NCBI RefSeq assembly: GCF_964355755.1
Contig: NC_092670.1
Span: 36,939,795 to 37,003,794, forward strand
Direction: 5' to 3'
Source of the DNA: Antedon mediterranea
Lineage: Eukaryota; Echinodermata; Crinoidea; Comatulida; Antedonidae
DNA length: 64,000 nucleotides
The translations under genes were made by a program, and so were the position numbers. Every line of letters starts with the position of its first letter. The stretch's first letter is position 1. The notes beneath the pieces are model-generated. The model was not told the DNA's origin. It saw nothing but the letters and a program-made list of their open reading frames with translations, and made no database searches. Shown piece after piece: positions 13,001 through 22,300 of the stretch.

Positions 13001-13799
13001 AATTAGAGACCAAAGACTACGGTTTTGGGCGGACCCAATTGAACATTTTCCTTCAGGATTTTTTAACAGTGGGATTTCTAATAATTAATATGTCAAAAAT
13101 AGAAAACAAAATGTAGCTAAAAGAAGATTTTTTCAATTTTTTTAATAACCAGACTGTCTCTGTGTTTGGAAATATAACAATTGTTTTTACTAAGGCCTAA
13201 TCAGTCTTTTATACTATGTTATGATACATTTCATTCCTGATGGTCAAAGTATCATATCTTATACATTGGTTTTTCACATTGCAATACTTTTGGTAAAAAG
13301 AATAATATCTTTCTATAATGTTATTTCTGCTCTTCTACTAGGCAACCACCTACGCCAAAGGTCAAAGTTGAACAGCTTCGTATTCTCCATCCAGACTTTT
13401 TGAGGTATGCATTCACACACTACCTGGATGCAAAATCTGCTAGGCCTACAACAGGTAAGATGGGATATTATATAGACTCATTACTGTACACTTTTTTTGT
13501 ATATTATTGTTCTATAATACATAATCTGAACGTTATAGTCATATTATTCCTCTTAAAAATGAATGGCTTTTGTTATTTTAGGTGCTCTGGTTGTCTTCCT
13601 TGCGATGCATTTATGCGATGAAGTCAATATCTATGGTTTTGGCTACGATAAACGATTCACATTGCATTACTATGACACAGGTTTCGTTAAACATACAGAT
13701 GCTATGATGAGTGCCCACGACGTCGACAATGAACGCGTTCTTTGGAGGAAACTACATGAGGAAGGCTTAATTTCTCTTTTTAATAGAACATCCATATAG
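554..13799 (+). CDS. ST6GalNAc I/II-like sialyltransferase, gene 1 (5' incomplete), 7 visible exons
   Basis: Predicted Golgi type II sialyltransferase (GT29) that would move sialic acid from CMP-sialic acid onto GalNAc of O-glycans. Exons: 554-1016, 2163-2334, 2763-2922, 3336-3447, 10297-10406, 13342-13454, 13582-13799. All junctions fit AG/GT and the phases chain without a break, giving about 448 residues plus stop. Visible motifs: sialylmotif L ([20 protein letters not shown]), HPDF ahead of motif S, motif S ([19 protein letters not shown]), motif III (HYYD), and motif VS as HD-x(4)-E followed by W-x(2)-LHEEG. The LHxEGI ending and RPTTGAL wording match vertebrate ST6GalNAc1/2 better than ST3Gal or ST8Sia (family knowledge). 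The first exon, with start codon and membrane anchor, lies left of the window or was not found. Acceptor specificity is inference. A paralogue lies downstream in the same orientation. Confidence 0.85.
1255..1325 (-). repeat. tRNA-like SINE relic
   Basis: The - strand reads A-box-like 'ttagtcgagtggttaggaca' and B-box-like 'gggtccaattc' with correct spacing, as in tRNA-derived SINE heads. No 3'-CCA-compatible acceptor stem, so not a working tRNA gene. Confidence 0.5.
1437..1612 (+). repeat. Dispersed repeat G ('tttagccagtgag')
   Basis: 'aggcccctggtctaggaacc', 'tttttcgacatac' and 'gagcactgctcataagcttt' before 'ggatttagccagtgagagct'. Related copies are at 8360-8552, 15600-15790 (inverted), 21583-21656 (partial) and 25405-25530 (inverted). 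Ends read 'gccactg' / 'cagtggcgta'. Confidence 0.65.
1716..1896. mobile_element. Hairpin MITE family B ('ggttcccactagcgacgcaa')
   Basis: About 180 bp and nearly self-complementary: 'gcgtggttcccactagcgac' at one end and 'gttctagtgggaaccaagc' at the other, with 'ccaatcacaagcg' / 'cgcttgtgattg' inside. It is the reference copy for a family present at least 15 times in the window. Several copies end in TTAA, suggesting a piggyBac-like target, but not all do. Confidence 0.85.
2163..2334 (+). CDS. Gene 1 exon: N-terminal catalytic segment
   Basis: 172 bp, phase 0 in and phase 1 out, with acceptor 'cattcag' and donor 'gtaagt'. Encodes a segment with [16 protein letters not shown] and [11 protein letters not shown]. 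Gene 2 has a partner exon of the same length ([27 protein letters not shown]). Confidence 0.85.
2763..2922 (+). CDS. Gene 1 exon: sialylmotif L, first half
   Basis: 160 bp between 'tttatag' and 'gtaaca'. Encodes [20 protein letters not shown] followed by AHDHVF, the CMP-sialic acid binding core of GT29 enzymes. The gene 2 partner exon is also 160 bp. Confidence 0.92.
3336..3447 (+). CDS. Gene 1 exon: sialylmotif L, second half
   Basis: 112 bp between 'tttttag' and 'gtattg'. Encodes VNRAITKG...[15 protein letters not shown], the distal part of motif L. The final Arg of HVFR is split across the junction, as in gene 2. Confidence 0.9.
3507..4041. mobile_element. Repeat family C, long form ('aagatgtattgtccc' TIR)
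   Basis: About 535 bp bounded by 'aagatgtattgtccctttga' and 'caagggacaatacatcttta', with many poly-A/T runs. The interior ('cttgtttggctactctatat') is shared with the copy at 31717-32271. It begins 60 bp after a gene 1 exon. A partial inverted relative lies around 3033-3290. Confidence 0.75.
4380..4560. mobile_element. Penelope-like element fragment
   Basis: 'aatgacaatgctgtgggtat', 'cagccagaaaagttagcaga' and 'cccttcatcagtgcaagtg' match the longer copy at 16570-16975. On the - strand it reads ctgatgaagg...gaaag, a hammerhead-like pairing seen in Penelope-type retroelements (inference). Confidence 0.5.
5120..7293 (+). CDS. LINE ORF, first part: endonuclease and N-terminal reverse transcriptase
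   Basis: The open frame begins without an ATG; the first in-frame ATG is at about 5174. An N-terminal [13 protein letters not shown] basic stretch is followed by endonuclease motifs ([24 protein letters not shown]). The RT then begins with [32 protein letters not shown] and [12 protein letters not shown]. The frame is broken at 7294 by a transposon. After that point the open frame runs into transposon sequence to 7465 and is not LINE protein. Confidence 0.85.
7294..8795. mobile_element. 1.5-kb non-autonomous TIR DNA transposon inside the LINE
   Basis: Perfect ~35-bp terminal inverted repeats (starting 'ccatggattaaagaatagaa') end at 7294 and 8795. They are flanked by the 5-bp direct repeat 'tcaga' (7289-7293 and 8796-8800). 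The interior has no convincing transposase frame. It carries a fragment of the hairpin MITE (about 7990-8015) and a copy of a dispersed ~190-bp repeat (about 8360-8552). Superfamily is unassigned. Confidence 0.88.
8360..8552 (+). repeat. Dispersed repeat G inside the LINE-nested transposon
   Basis: 'taagtggccctccaaaagtt', 'tagcattttcgacatatttt' and 'gggcactgctcatgggcccc' before 'ggtttagccagtgagcgcac'. This is the innermost layer of the nest in gene 1 intron 4. Confidence 0.7.
8796..9644 (+). CDS. LINE ORF, second part: reverse transcriptase C-terminal half
   Basis: Resumes in frame directly after the inserted transposon. Contains [14 protein letters not shown], the catalytic FVDDL box and a thumb/connection region ending at TAG (9642-9644). 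The open frame also extends backwards into transposon sequence to 8712, which is artefactual. Both halves look otherwise undecayed, so the LINE was probably young when interrupted. Confidence 0.85.
   Translation, partial: SDWETLSCGVPQGTKLGEIVFRAAINDAVKEAICEKWKFVDDLSLGEVVNSNATSTLQHDVDDLVEWATMNKFQLNPSKCKQLKFCFMKSPPYMTPININGCELETVNYAKILGVFIQDDLKFDVQVDHILSNGGRRLHMLSLLKQFGIPFEDLAQVYTTYVRPIFEYAIPVWHSSLTVAQTNAIESMQKRACKIILGKDYQDYNTSLNILNIKRLDERRENICRKFATDCITSNKFKDWFIRNPELSVRLRKRKEFVEPLCKTNRYYNSPKLYLTRLLNER
10297..10406 (+). CDS. Gene 1 exon: linker between motifs L and S
   Basis: 110 bp. The acceptor 'cctaaag' at 10296 restores phase 0; the nearer 'tgtag' at 10303 would not. The donor is 'CG|gtcagt'. 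Encodes a segment containing [20 protein letters not shown], matching [20 protein letters not shown] in gene 2. This exon lies about 6.8 kb from the previous one because of nested transposons. Confidence 0.8.
10525..10645 (+). repeat. ~17-bp imperfect tandem repeat ('gggcttcttttcaaaat')
   Basis: Five to six imperfect units of 'atgggcttcttttcaaa' 120 bp downstream of a gene 1 exon donor. Confidence 0.7.
11339..11481. mobile_element. MITE family A copy
   Basis: 'gatctgtctacactatcaaa' through 'actagtgtagacagat', in gene 1 intron 5. Confidence 0.8.
11525..11755 (-). repeat. Dispersed SINE-like repeat ('aagcgctatataaa')
   Basis: Contains 'cagttagatcaagacacaac' and 'ttgcactgaatactagctgc' and ends in 'aataagcgctatataaaaaa' plus ATT repeats. 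The same text appears reverse-complemented at 47150-47455. Confidence 0.65.
12723..12864. mobile_element. MITE family A copy
   Basis: 'gagctctgtctacaccatca' through 'tttgatagtgtaggcaaagc', in gene 1 intron 5. Confidence 0.8.
13342..13454 (+). CDS. Gene 1 exon: start of sialylmotif S
   Basis: 113 bp between 'tactag' and 'gtaaga'. Encodes [20 protein letters not shown] and then RPTT, the start of motif S. HPDF-xRY followed by RPTTG is characteristic of ST6GalNAc1/2-type enzymes. Confidence 0.92.
13582..13799 (+). CDS. Gene 1 terminal exon: motifs S, III and VS
   Basis: Acceptor 'attttag', then [24 protein letters not shown] and the motif VS region (HD-x(4)[12 protein letters not shown]), ending in TAG at 13797-13799. 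A 24-bp tandem array starts a few bases after the stop, so it is probably part of the 3' UTR. Confidence 0.93.
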
Positions 13800-13805
13800 G
13801 AACAC

Positions 13806-14165
13806 ATATACATACACTTCTATATAGACACATGTACACATCTATATAGACACATGTACACGTCTATATAGACACATGTACACGTCTATATAGACACATG
13901 TACACGTCTATATAGACACATGTACACATCTATATAGACACATGTACACGTCTATATAGACACATGTACACGTCTATATAGACACATGTACACGTCTATA
14001 TAGACACATGTACACGTCTATATAGACACATGTACCAATTATATAGACACATAAACACGTCTATATAGACAAATGTACTGGTCTATAAAAACACATGTAC
14101 ACATCCATATAAACTCATTTACACATCTATATAAACACATGTACACATCTATATGGACACATTTA
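13806..14165 (+). repeat. 24-bp tandem array just after gene 1 stop codon
   Basis: About 15 units of 'cacatgtacacgtctatata' plus 'gaca'. Early units are nearly identical and the last four decay. Each unit contains the palindromes 'tctatataga' and 'acatgt'. Confidence 0.9.
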
Positions 14166-14198
14166 AATCTTATATTACTTTTGAATTTCATCAAGGTC

Positions 14199-14262
14199 TT
14201 TTATGGTCCAGTGGTTAAGATTCTCATCATGTGAATGAGCCGCAGGTTCAAATCTTAAAAAA
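14199..14262 (+). repeat. tRNA-like sequence (tRNA-derived SINE or tRNA pseudogene)
   Basis: 'tggtccagtggttaagattc' resembles an A box of the Glu/Asp type. A perfect 5-bp anticodon-like stem 'ctcat'/'atgag' follows, then 'aggttcaaatc' as B box. The T stem and acceptor stem do not pair. Confidence 0.45.
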
Positions 14263-14527
14263 GGCCATGCAGATTTCTGATCAATTAATTTAATTTTGAT
14301 ATTATTAATTTATATTACCATTTTATTGATTTATAAAAAAATATTCAGTGTATAAGTATAGCACGTATAGCAGAAATCATGAATACTTAATGCATGAGCC
14401 TAAATATTTTCTATGTTAAAAGATTAAAAGAGAGGTAAACTATTGTTAAGATATAATAGAACATACCCCTCTAAATAGTCTCTTATTATAATAGAAATTG
14501 AAGAATCAACCCTTCAAATCCACAACC

Positions 14528-14859
14528 TTAAAGATGTATTGTCCCCCTGAAAAATAATTTTTGAAATTAGTTTTGTTTTTTATGCCATTTTAATGTCACA
14601 TAATAGTTATCCACTTGAAATTGAATCTAAACAAAATCTATTTACCTGAAAAAACTTAAAAAAAAAAACTGCCAGCCAATAGATTTTTGGTTGAATTTAA
14701 CCATTTATTATGTTATTTTATAAGTGAAAACGTTGGGGTTTTTTTTCATTTTTTGTTCCACGGAAGTGATTAACTTTATTAAAACTACAAAATAACCTGT
14801 TCAAAATCTGATTTAAATAATCTTCATTTTTTATGTTTTTGGAGGAAAATACATCTTTA
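14528..14859. mobile_element. Repeat family C, short form
   Basis: 'taaagatgtattgtccccct' to 'ggaggaaaatacatcttta'. The interior has 'gccagccaatagatttttgg'. Confidence 0.75.
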
Positions 14860-15599
14860 AATATTATACCACTGGGAAACTGACTTGCAGAAAATGTCCT
14901 AAATATTGCTCTAATTTATCTCATGATTTCTGCTTGAGTAAATAATGTAAGCAGCACAGAGTTTTATTTATCGTTTTTATAGTTAATTATTGTTACTTGT
15001 TTTCCAGGTATTTAGTTATGACTAATTATTTTGGAATATGGGTAACTTAAAAAAATAATGTAAACTTTTTAATTATATTTTAATTAATCAATCAAATTAG
15101 TGCAATAAGTGTATGTATAATATATTGTGAAGATTTCTAGGGAACATTTTAATCATATTATCATGTACAATTAAATGTACGGTAGTTAACATGTTTTTCC
15201 ACATTACTTAACCTTTTTTTATTTATTAAAACAACAGGTCAAATTTATCAAACATACTTAAGATTAAAAATCATCTTTGTTTTAAGTCAATATTGTTACT
15301 TAAGGCAGTTTTTAAAATAACCTTTTTTACTTTTTTTTCTTTGATCTTAGACGACGTATCTAATCTAATCTAATCAAAAGACTTTCGTCACTTTCACTTT
15401 AGCACTTAGGCCTAATTATTTTGACTTTGATAAATTAAATTGATAACTTAACAGTACTTTAATTATAACAAGTTTTCCGATTTTACATTCCAAAATTGTA
15501 ATAGAATTATATTAATAAATAATTAATTTCTTTATTTAATAAATTTTATAACGAATAGCTTAAAGGTGTGTCAGTATATTGTAGGCCTAATACATTCTC

Positions 15600-15790
15600 A
15601 AATTGGGGGACACAGTGGAGTAACGACTATGAGTGCTTACTGGCTAAACCCAGGGGCCCCGGAGCTGGGGCAGTGCCCAGCGGAAAAAGAAATTAAAATA
15701 TGTCGAAAAGGGCCAGAGGCCTCCAGCGTTGGAGGGCCACTTAGGGTTCCTAAACCAGTCTAGGGCCTCATGCCTCTGCGTTACGCCATC
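15600..15790 (-). repeat. Dispersed repeat G, inverted copy
   Basis: 'gtgcttactggctaaaccca', 'aaaatatgtcgaaaagggcc' and 'ggagggccacttagggttcc' are the reverse complement of the 8360 and 1437 copies. Confidence 0.7.
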
Positions 15791-16419
15791 CACTGGGGGA
15801 ACGTCTTGATCGTCAAAATCACGCGGCGTATTTTTTGCCGACGTCGTAGGTACGTATGCGATGCAGAAATCATGACATTCATTGTATCCGTTGTTTGTTC
15901 GATCGTTTAACCTTTAGCGGCGTAACGGCCATTGGGAGTGCGAGGACGGAGATAAACGGTGTACAAAACTGTCCTCTCTCTTTAATAAATTATCAATTGA
16001 TAACAAAAATTGATGGATTCATATATAAGGCGGGTCGGGGCAGGAGGTTATAATTGACACGATGGAGATAAACGCTGTACAAGGAAAACGTTATTCGACC
16101 TCGATGATCTGTCCTCTTCCTTAATCAATATTATTGTAATGGTTTGAATTTGTATAGCGCAAAACAAAAATAGTCTCTATGCGCTGTTTAAGTGTAAAAT
16201 GAAAGAAAGTGTTATTGTTAAATAAACAAGGAAAACTAATCCTAATAAACCGAACAAATTGATGACCAAGACAACAGAAAAAAAGTCCGAAAACAGAGTC
16301 TCAGATCACCACACTATTTCACTAACTTGTCAAGACAAGCTAGCTATTTATTAGTCACAAGTGTCATAATGATGAAATAATGACAACAATAAAATGAATA
16401 AAATATAATGCATATAATA
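15791..16419. other. Intergenic, no gene seen
   Basis: Contains a diverged ~110-bp duplication ('ggagataaacggtgtacaaa' at about 15948 and 'ggagataaacgctgtacaag' at about 16063). Reading frames here are short and lack family resemblance. Confidence 0.5.
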
Positions 16420-16975
16420 AATTCACCGTCACACAGAACGACGTCAAAGTGAGTCTTCAAGTGAGCTTTGAAGATCGAAACGTCAGATATAGATGTAGCA
16501 CCGTTTTACATATGGTCCTGTTTATAGAAAATAAAAGTTTAATAACATGCATACACATTCTTTATTAACAATACAAAAAGAAATATATATAAATCTAAAG
16601 GAAAAATACTAAAATGACAATGCTGTGGGTATCAGTGGTTGGATCTCAATGGAGATACAAAATAAAATAAGCATTGAAAAAATGACAATGCTCTGTGGGT
16701 ATCAGTGGCTAGATCTCAATGGAGATATAAAATAAGCACTGAAAAAATGACACAATGCTGTGGGTATCAGTGGCTGGATCTCAATGGAGATACAAAATAA
16801 AATAAGCATTGAAAAAATGACAATGCTCTGTGGGTGTATCAGTGGCTGGATCTCAATGGAGATACAAAATAAGCGAAAAGCCAAATCAAAACGATAAAGT
16901 AAAACAGCCAGAAAAGTTAGCAGAGCTTTCTGGCAACACCAGCCCTTCATCAGTGCAAGTGAAAGTACTTGGACA
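16420..16975. mobile_element. Penelope-like element fragment with internal ~65-bp tandem repeats
   Basis: A ~65-bp unit ('gacaatgctgtgggtatcag', 'tggatctcaatggagataca') repeats four times between about 16597 and 16870. It is followed by the 'cagccagaaaagttagcaga' tail shared with 4380-4560. Upstream, 16450-16490 contains 'gaagatcgaaacgtcag', typical of Penelope-like termini. No reverse transcriptase frame is present. Confidence 0.5.
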
Positions 16976-17789
16976 AGATATATAGATATATCAGCTAAGC
17001 GCTGCCTGAGTGGACAGGATATATTAGGCCTATGTACATTTACGATAAAAGAATTGAAAATACAAAAAGGAATAAAACAAATTAGTAATTGACCTAAACA
17101 GCACGACGGATACCACCTCTGCCGATTGATTATTGGCACATAATGCCGGGATGAAGGCCGGTTATTGCATAGAGATATTATAGTGAACACTTTAATATCT
17201 CTATGGTTATTGGCATCTTGGCTGGGCGGAATTATCAGTACTGTAGTATTATAAATCACAGTTTGTGAAGAAGCGACCTCGCCGCGGATAATCCAACTGG
17301 CTTGTGGTAGTACGGTTTATAGAATTTACTTAATTAATTATATATTCTGTTTTACGGTGCAAACTATCAAACACAATAACGATTAATCGATATTATTTTG
17401 TTTTACGGTGTAAATTATCAACACGTGATCAACACATAATAATTTTACACTTGTCGCGTTAATAAATAAGTTTTTGCTTATAAAATGATTCTATTGATGA
17501 TAATTATGATGACAACAGCTGGTTATCCAATATATGTTCGAAACTAATAAAGTAATGTATCGACAAAATTGACAATTCAATTTTTATGAACAAAACATAT
17601 CACGTTGTGTGGTATAAAAAAGTTGGAATTGGTAATTATATTATAATAATAAGGTTTTTCATAGTTATTTTAATTGTTAGTGTACGTAATAGGCTACAGG
17701 AGGTACGGTAAAAACAATTAAGATTGTATAGCGCCGCTATTGGTAAAACCTCGTACAGTATCTTAGATTACCGTTTTTAGTATTCGAAT

Positions 17790-18105
17790 ATTTAAACGCC
17801 CCGCTATGAATAAACGCCTACTTTGAATAAACGTAATTATTAGTCCTACAACATTTCTATTTGTAGTAGAATTTATTGATTTACATGATTTCTACTACAA
17901 TACAAATACAAACAAGAAACGGTGATAACATTGTTAGGCCCACTGTATTTTTTAAACTTGGGGTATTCATTTTTGGTTATACTGTTACCATATACACTAA
18001 AAAAAAAGAAACGCCTCCCCTTCGAATAAACTCCCGCCTCCCTAAACACCCTGCTCCACTCAGAACAATAAAATCCCCCGGGCGTTTATTCGAATAAATG
18101 CGTAG
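17790..18105. repeat. Repeat with 'gaataaacgcc' motifs in both orientations
   Basis: 'attcgaatatttaaacgccc', 'gaataaacgcctactttgaa' and the inverse 'gggcgtttattcgaataaat' occur within 315 bp. A related stretch lies at 2943-3012 ('cgaataaacactccgctttg'). Probably a decayed inverted-repeat element. Confidence 0.5.
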
Positions 18106-18898
18106 GCCTACTAACTGCTGCTCGCTACTCGATTTAATAAAACTTTTTTGCATAGTTTTGACGGTAGAGGGAGCAATTCGTAAAATTTTTAATACACTTT
18201 TTCTATCGCATACACGTCGTCGCAACACAACAACTCGAAGATTTTGTTGTTTTCTTGTAAGTTTTCTTGTTTTCTAATAATTGTTTGTTTATAAAATATA
18301 TTAATTAATATAATAATATTGTTCTCTTTATTTCCTGTTAATTGTATGTGGAAATGTTTTACAACTTCTTGTGTTAAACCTTTCACGACTCATGCACATG
18401 CCCAGACCAGGCCTAGGCCTACCTAGGCCTACTTACTAGGTAGCTAGGCCTACATTCCACCAGTACCCGTGCACTAATTAGGCTAGAGGGTACAGTAGGA
18501 AGGGACTAGGCCTAGTCATGGCATAGGCTTGACCCTGGTTGGGGCTAGAATCCTAATAGTAAGCCTAGTAGTTACTTCTGGAATAAAAAGTAAAGGAAAG
18601 GGATTTGAATTTTCTTGATTGATTGATATGATAATTATTGACCTCATGTTTAATTTATTAATATTAGAAAATTATTCTCCTAGCTAGCTAGGCTACAACT
18701 TTTAAGTGTGATTCTGTGAAACCTCTGTCTGTGCAATGGACTGGTGGTGCAAGAGATTGACTTTTGTAATCAGTTTAGTCATGACATAGAAAGTGATGAT
18801 CCATTTTGTTGATTTTTGTCATTTCAGAAGTTGCAATAATGAATTCCAGTTTTTGTTGATGAGTTTTCCAAGAATTGAAGACAAACTAATTTTTAAAG
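18106..18898. other. Region upstream of gene 2
   Basis: Includes the low-complexity tract 'aggcctaggcctacctaggc' near 18409-18460. No promoter motif I would defend; any 5' UTR exon of gene 2 should lie here or farther left. Confidence 0.4.
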
Positions 18899-19381
18899 AT
18901 GTTTTCTCGAATGCTGACAAGATCTCGGACACGGATACCAGCGATTATTTTATTTTTTATAATTCTATATGTTTTTGTAAATTTAATAAGTAATAATTGG
19001 ACTGCAATGTTCCCCATTGGACATCATTCAAACAAAGCAGAAAAAGCCAACATTTTATACAGAAAAAATAATCAGAATCAAGACGGGCAGCTGAATGAAA
19101 TCTCCATACTTTTAGCAAAAATTAACGAAAGATTAAATATACAAGATCTTTATAATCAATCGCAAATATCTAATAATAGGCCAATTAATGATAATAATAA
19201 TACAGCTGTTAAGACTGTAAAGAAATTTAACATTTTCGCATCAAACAAAGTTAAAGAAATTAAAAAATTGCCACCTGATCTCAAAACACTTTTAGAAGAG
19301 CCTAAGGACAAACCACCACCGTATGCAAAAGTGAATGCTTCGTTCCTTCCATTTTTAAAAGATAAAAACTATATTCCATCG
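18899..19381 (+). CDS. Gene 2 exon 1: start, membrane anchor and stem
   Basis: The ATG at 18899 is the first Met of the anchored frame; an RTR cluster precedes the hydrophobic segment at about residues 13-31. The stem is rich in Asn and Lys and ends with [13 protein letters not shown] before donor 'gtaagt' (phase 0). Any 5' UTR exon is not identified. Confidence 0.85.
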
Positions 19382-22300
19382 GTAAGTAACGTTTTGTTTA
19401 TCAGTAATTGAATACAGGCGACACTTTTGAAACCCTATAAAATATCCATATACAGATTAGGTTGGCCATAGTGTTTTAAAAGAAATATTTTAACTCTGAT
19501 ACCCTTGTAACAAGTTGTAACCATGTTTGCATAGTGCTATAAACAAGTAAAACAAGAGGACAGTGTTTTTGTTGCGAGTTCTTACTGCACGCCCGTGTAT
19601 TGCCCTGGTATTAACTGGCCAATCATAGTAATCAAATAGCGTGCAACTAATTCGTTCCTCCCGAGATTTCACAAGGTTTGCAAACGTGTGTGAAAACAGA
19701 ATAAGTCGAGAGATCAAACCTGGTTACAACTTCTTTAATACAAGTAACAATTTATACAGATGTGAAAAGGAAATTAGTGTTCGTTTCATGGGAAAATGCA
19801 TAGAGTTAAAAATAAGAACTTTTTTCATGGGAAAGTCAAGTGAACGGGAATTCTATGATTAGGTAGATTTCACAGTTTTATTATATTAATTTAAATGGAA
19901 TGTCATTTGAAATGTCATAATAATAATAATATAAAAATTATATTATATTCTGTGTCAACTGTATTTACTTACTTATAATTAGATGTGTTTACTTCTTACA
20001 GTATAACATAGGTTTGGATATGCAATAAATTAGCATAAATCACATAGCAAAATTATATTATGTTCTGTGTCAACTGTCCTTTAATTGCAGTACATTTCAA
20101 TTAAATGTGTTTACTGCTTATAACATGGGTTTGAAGACGAAATGAATTAGCTAAAATCAATATCGCCTGCTGCAGTTTCCATTCAGTATCTCAAATTATT
20201 GTTTGATATTGATTTTCTTTCAAGTTGCTGTCTTCTTGTACATTCTCATTCTTTCAGCCAATATTATTGTTTCCTTATTCATTGTTGACACAAGATTTTT
20301 GCTTTTCAGAATCTTTTATAAGAAAGCACAGTAATCCTTACCCTGTTTCTTTTTATCAATCTCAATGTATACAGTATTAAAACATTCAGTTCATCATAAT
20401 TGATTTTCAAATATTGGATAATCACTAATATAGGCATAATTGTGACTACATGTGATTATTATTATTTTATTATACACAACAATTATTTATATAAATTTTT
20501 ATAATTTTATTTATTTTAAAGAAGTACAGTATTGTCCCCCAAAATCATGAAAAAAAATATTATAATCAGACTTTAAATAAATTCTCCAATTTTAATGAAA
20601 TTAATGACTTCCATAGAAAAAAAAAACCAAAAAAAAAATATGATTTAATTTCCAATATTTCAAAAGCAAAATAAACAGTTAAATTTAAACCAAAATTCTG
20701 ACAGCCAATATGGAATTTTTTTGCTTAAAAGTTTAGTTTTTTCAGGTAAAAATTTGTTTGCCCATCAAAGTGAATAACTTCTATGTGACAATGACATTAA
20801 AATAGCATATTATTCAACAAAAATATTTAACAAACTCTTTTTTTAAGAGGGGGACCTATAATAAATAATATAACTTTTAAAATAATTAATATGTTTTTGT
20901 TTTTTTTTGCTTAGACTTGTCCTAAAACGGTCTTACAAATTACAAAATATTCCAGTTGGTTTCGGGATCGGTTTATTCCGGACATAAAACTGTTTATGGA
21001 TGCAGAGGACGTGAATGACTTCACTAACTTTTACAAGTTGGCGCATTATCGTTCTCCATTTGGGTTTCGGTCTGTTACGAGAGAAGGTTTGTATTTTTCG
21101 TCGTTAGGTAATTTCCCGATTGATCGTAATCAAAACGGTACTGTGCTTAGTCTACTAGCGTTAGTATAGTCGTTATCTCGGGACCGTTGTATGGCCACCA
21201 CCAGGTAGGCTTACTTCATCAAGGCTTCTATGAATGGATGTACTGGTTGGGAGCAGGAACGCTAGTAGACCAAACCCAGTACCGTTTTTGATTACGATCA
21301 TGTGGGAAATTACCTCACAAGGTTTGCATTTTTTCAATCTTTACCAGAATGACGAGCAGTGACGTAACACAGGGAGCAAAGTCCCCTTTGTTTAACTCTT
21401 CTAAAGCGTGGTTCCAACGAGAGACGCAGTGCAAGGACGTACGCGTAAACGCAAGCGAGTTGACAAATGACAAGCCACTGTTCGAATAATTCATCCCTTG
21501 TAATTGGTCGTTGCATTACGTCCTTGCGTTGCGTCGCTAGTGGGAACCAAGCTTAAGGGGTGCGCCAATGCTACAGTAGGTAATTGGATTGGGCTGCTCA
21601 TAATCTAGGGCCCCTGAGTTTAGCCAGTGAGCATTCATAGCCGTTATGCCAGTGATGGCGAGATGTTATGTTGTTTTTAACTATATAATATTAATAAACA
21701 TCATAATCAATGTAATCCCTTATGGTCATTGACGTACTTTAATGACATGTTCCTAAACACGTTTTACACTTTGTAAATCTAAATTGATTTTTCAGTATCA
21801 ACATTTTTAATTAGTATACAGTACTATTATCAATGTTAATCTTTGTACTTATGTTATCATGTACAGATAATTATTCAAGTTGAACCCATACAAGTATGAC
21901 ATGAGAATAATGACAGTTATATATTGTGATGTGCTATAAGTCCTCAATCATTATTCACTAGTGTAATATTTTCTTTTTGATGGAGCAACCTTTTTTATTT
22001 GTTTTTCTTGATAGACATTCTGCATGTTATATAGGATTCTTATAAGTAAATAAATAAATACATTTAAATTAATACTATTGTGTATATTATAATGCTAAAA
22101 ATAAAATAAATTAAAACCTTGATAAATATATTTAAAATACTAGTGACCTAATTAATGATACTTTGTTCTGATAAAATGAATGAAGAAATGATCTATTTTT
22201 TATGACATTGCAATATTGTTCTATTGGATAAATTTTAATAATTAATGTACAGCTTATTTTTTTTTTTTATGCATATTGTCAATTTTTCTGTATTTTTTTC

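Noticed and set aside
13221-13403. 60-codon + frame just upstream of a gene 1 exon
   Set aside because: It is intron sequence ending in the exon in a different frame; the acceptor at 13341 defines the exon.
14199-14262. Possible functional tRNA gene
   Set aside because: A- and B-box-like sequences and an anticodon-like stem exist, but the acceptor and T stems do not pair, so I list it only as a tRNA-like relic.
16702-17259. 185-codon frame on the - strand
   Set aside because: It runs through the 65-bp tandem repeats of a Penelope-like fragment and shows repeated '[10 protein letters not shown]' text. No domain.
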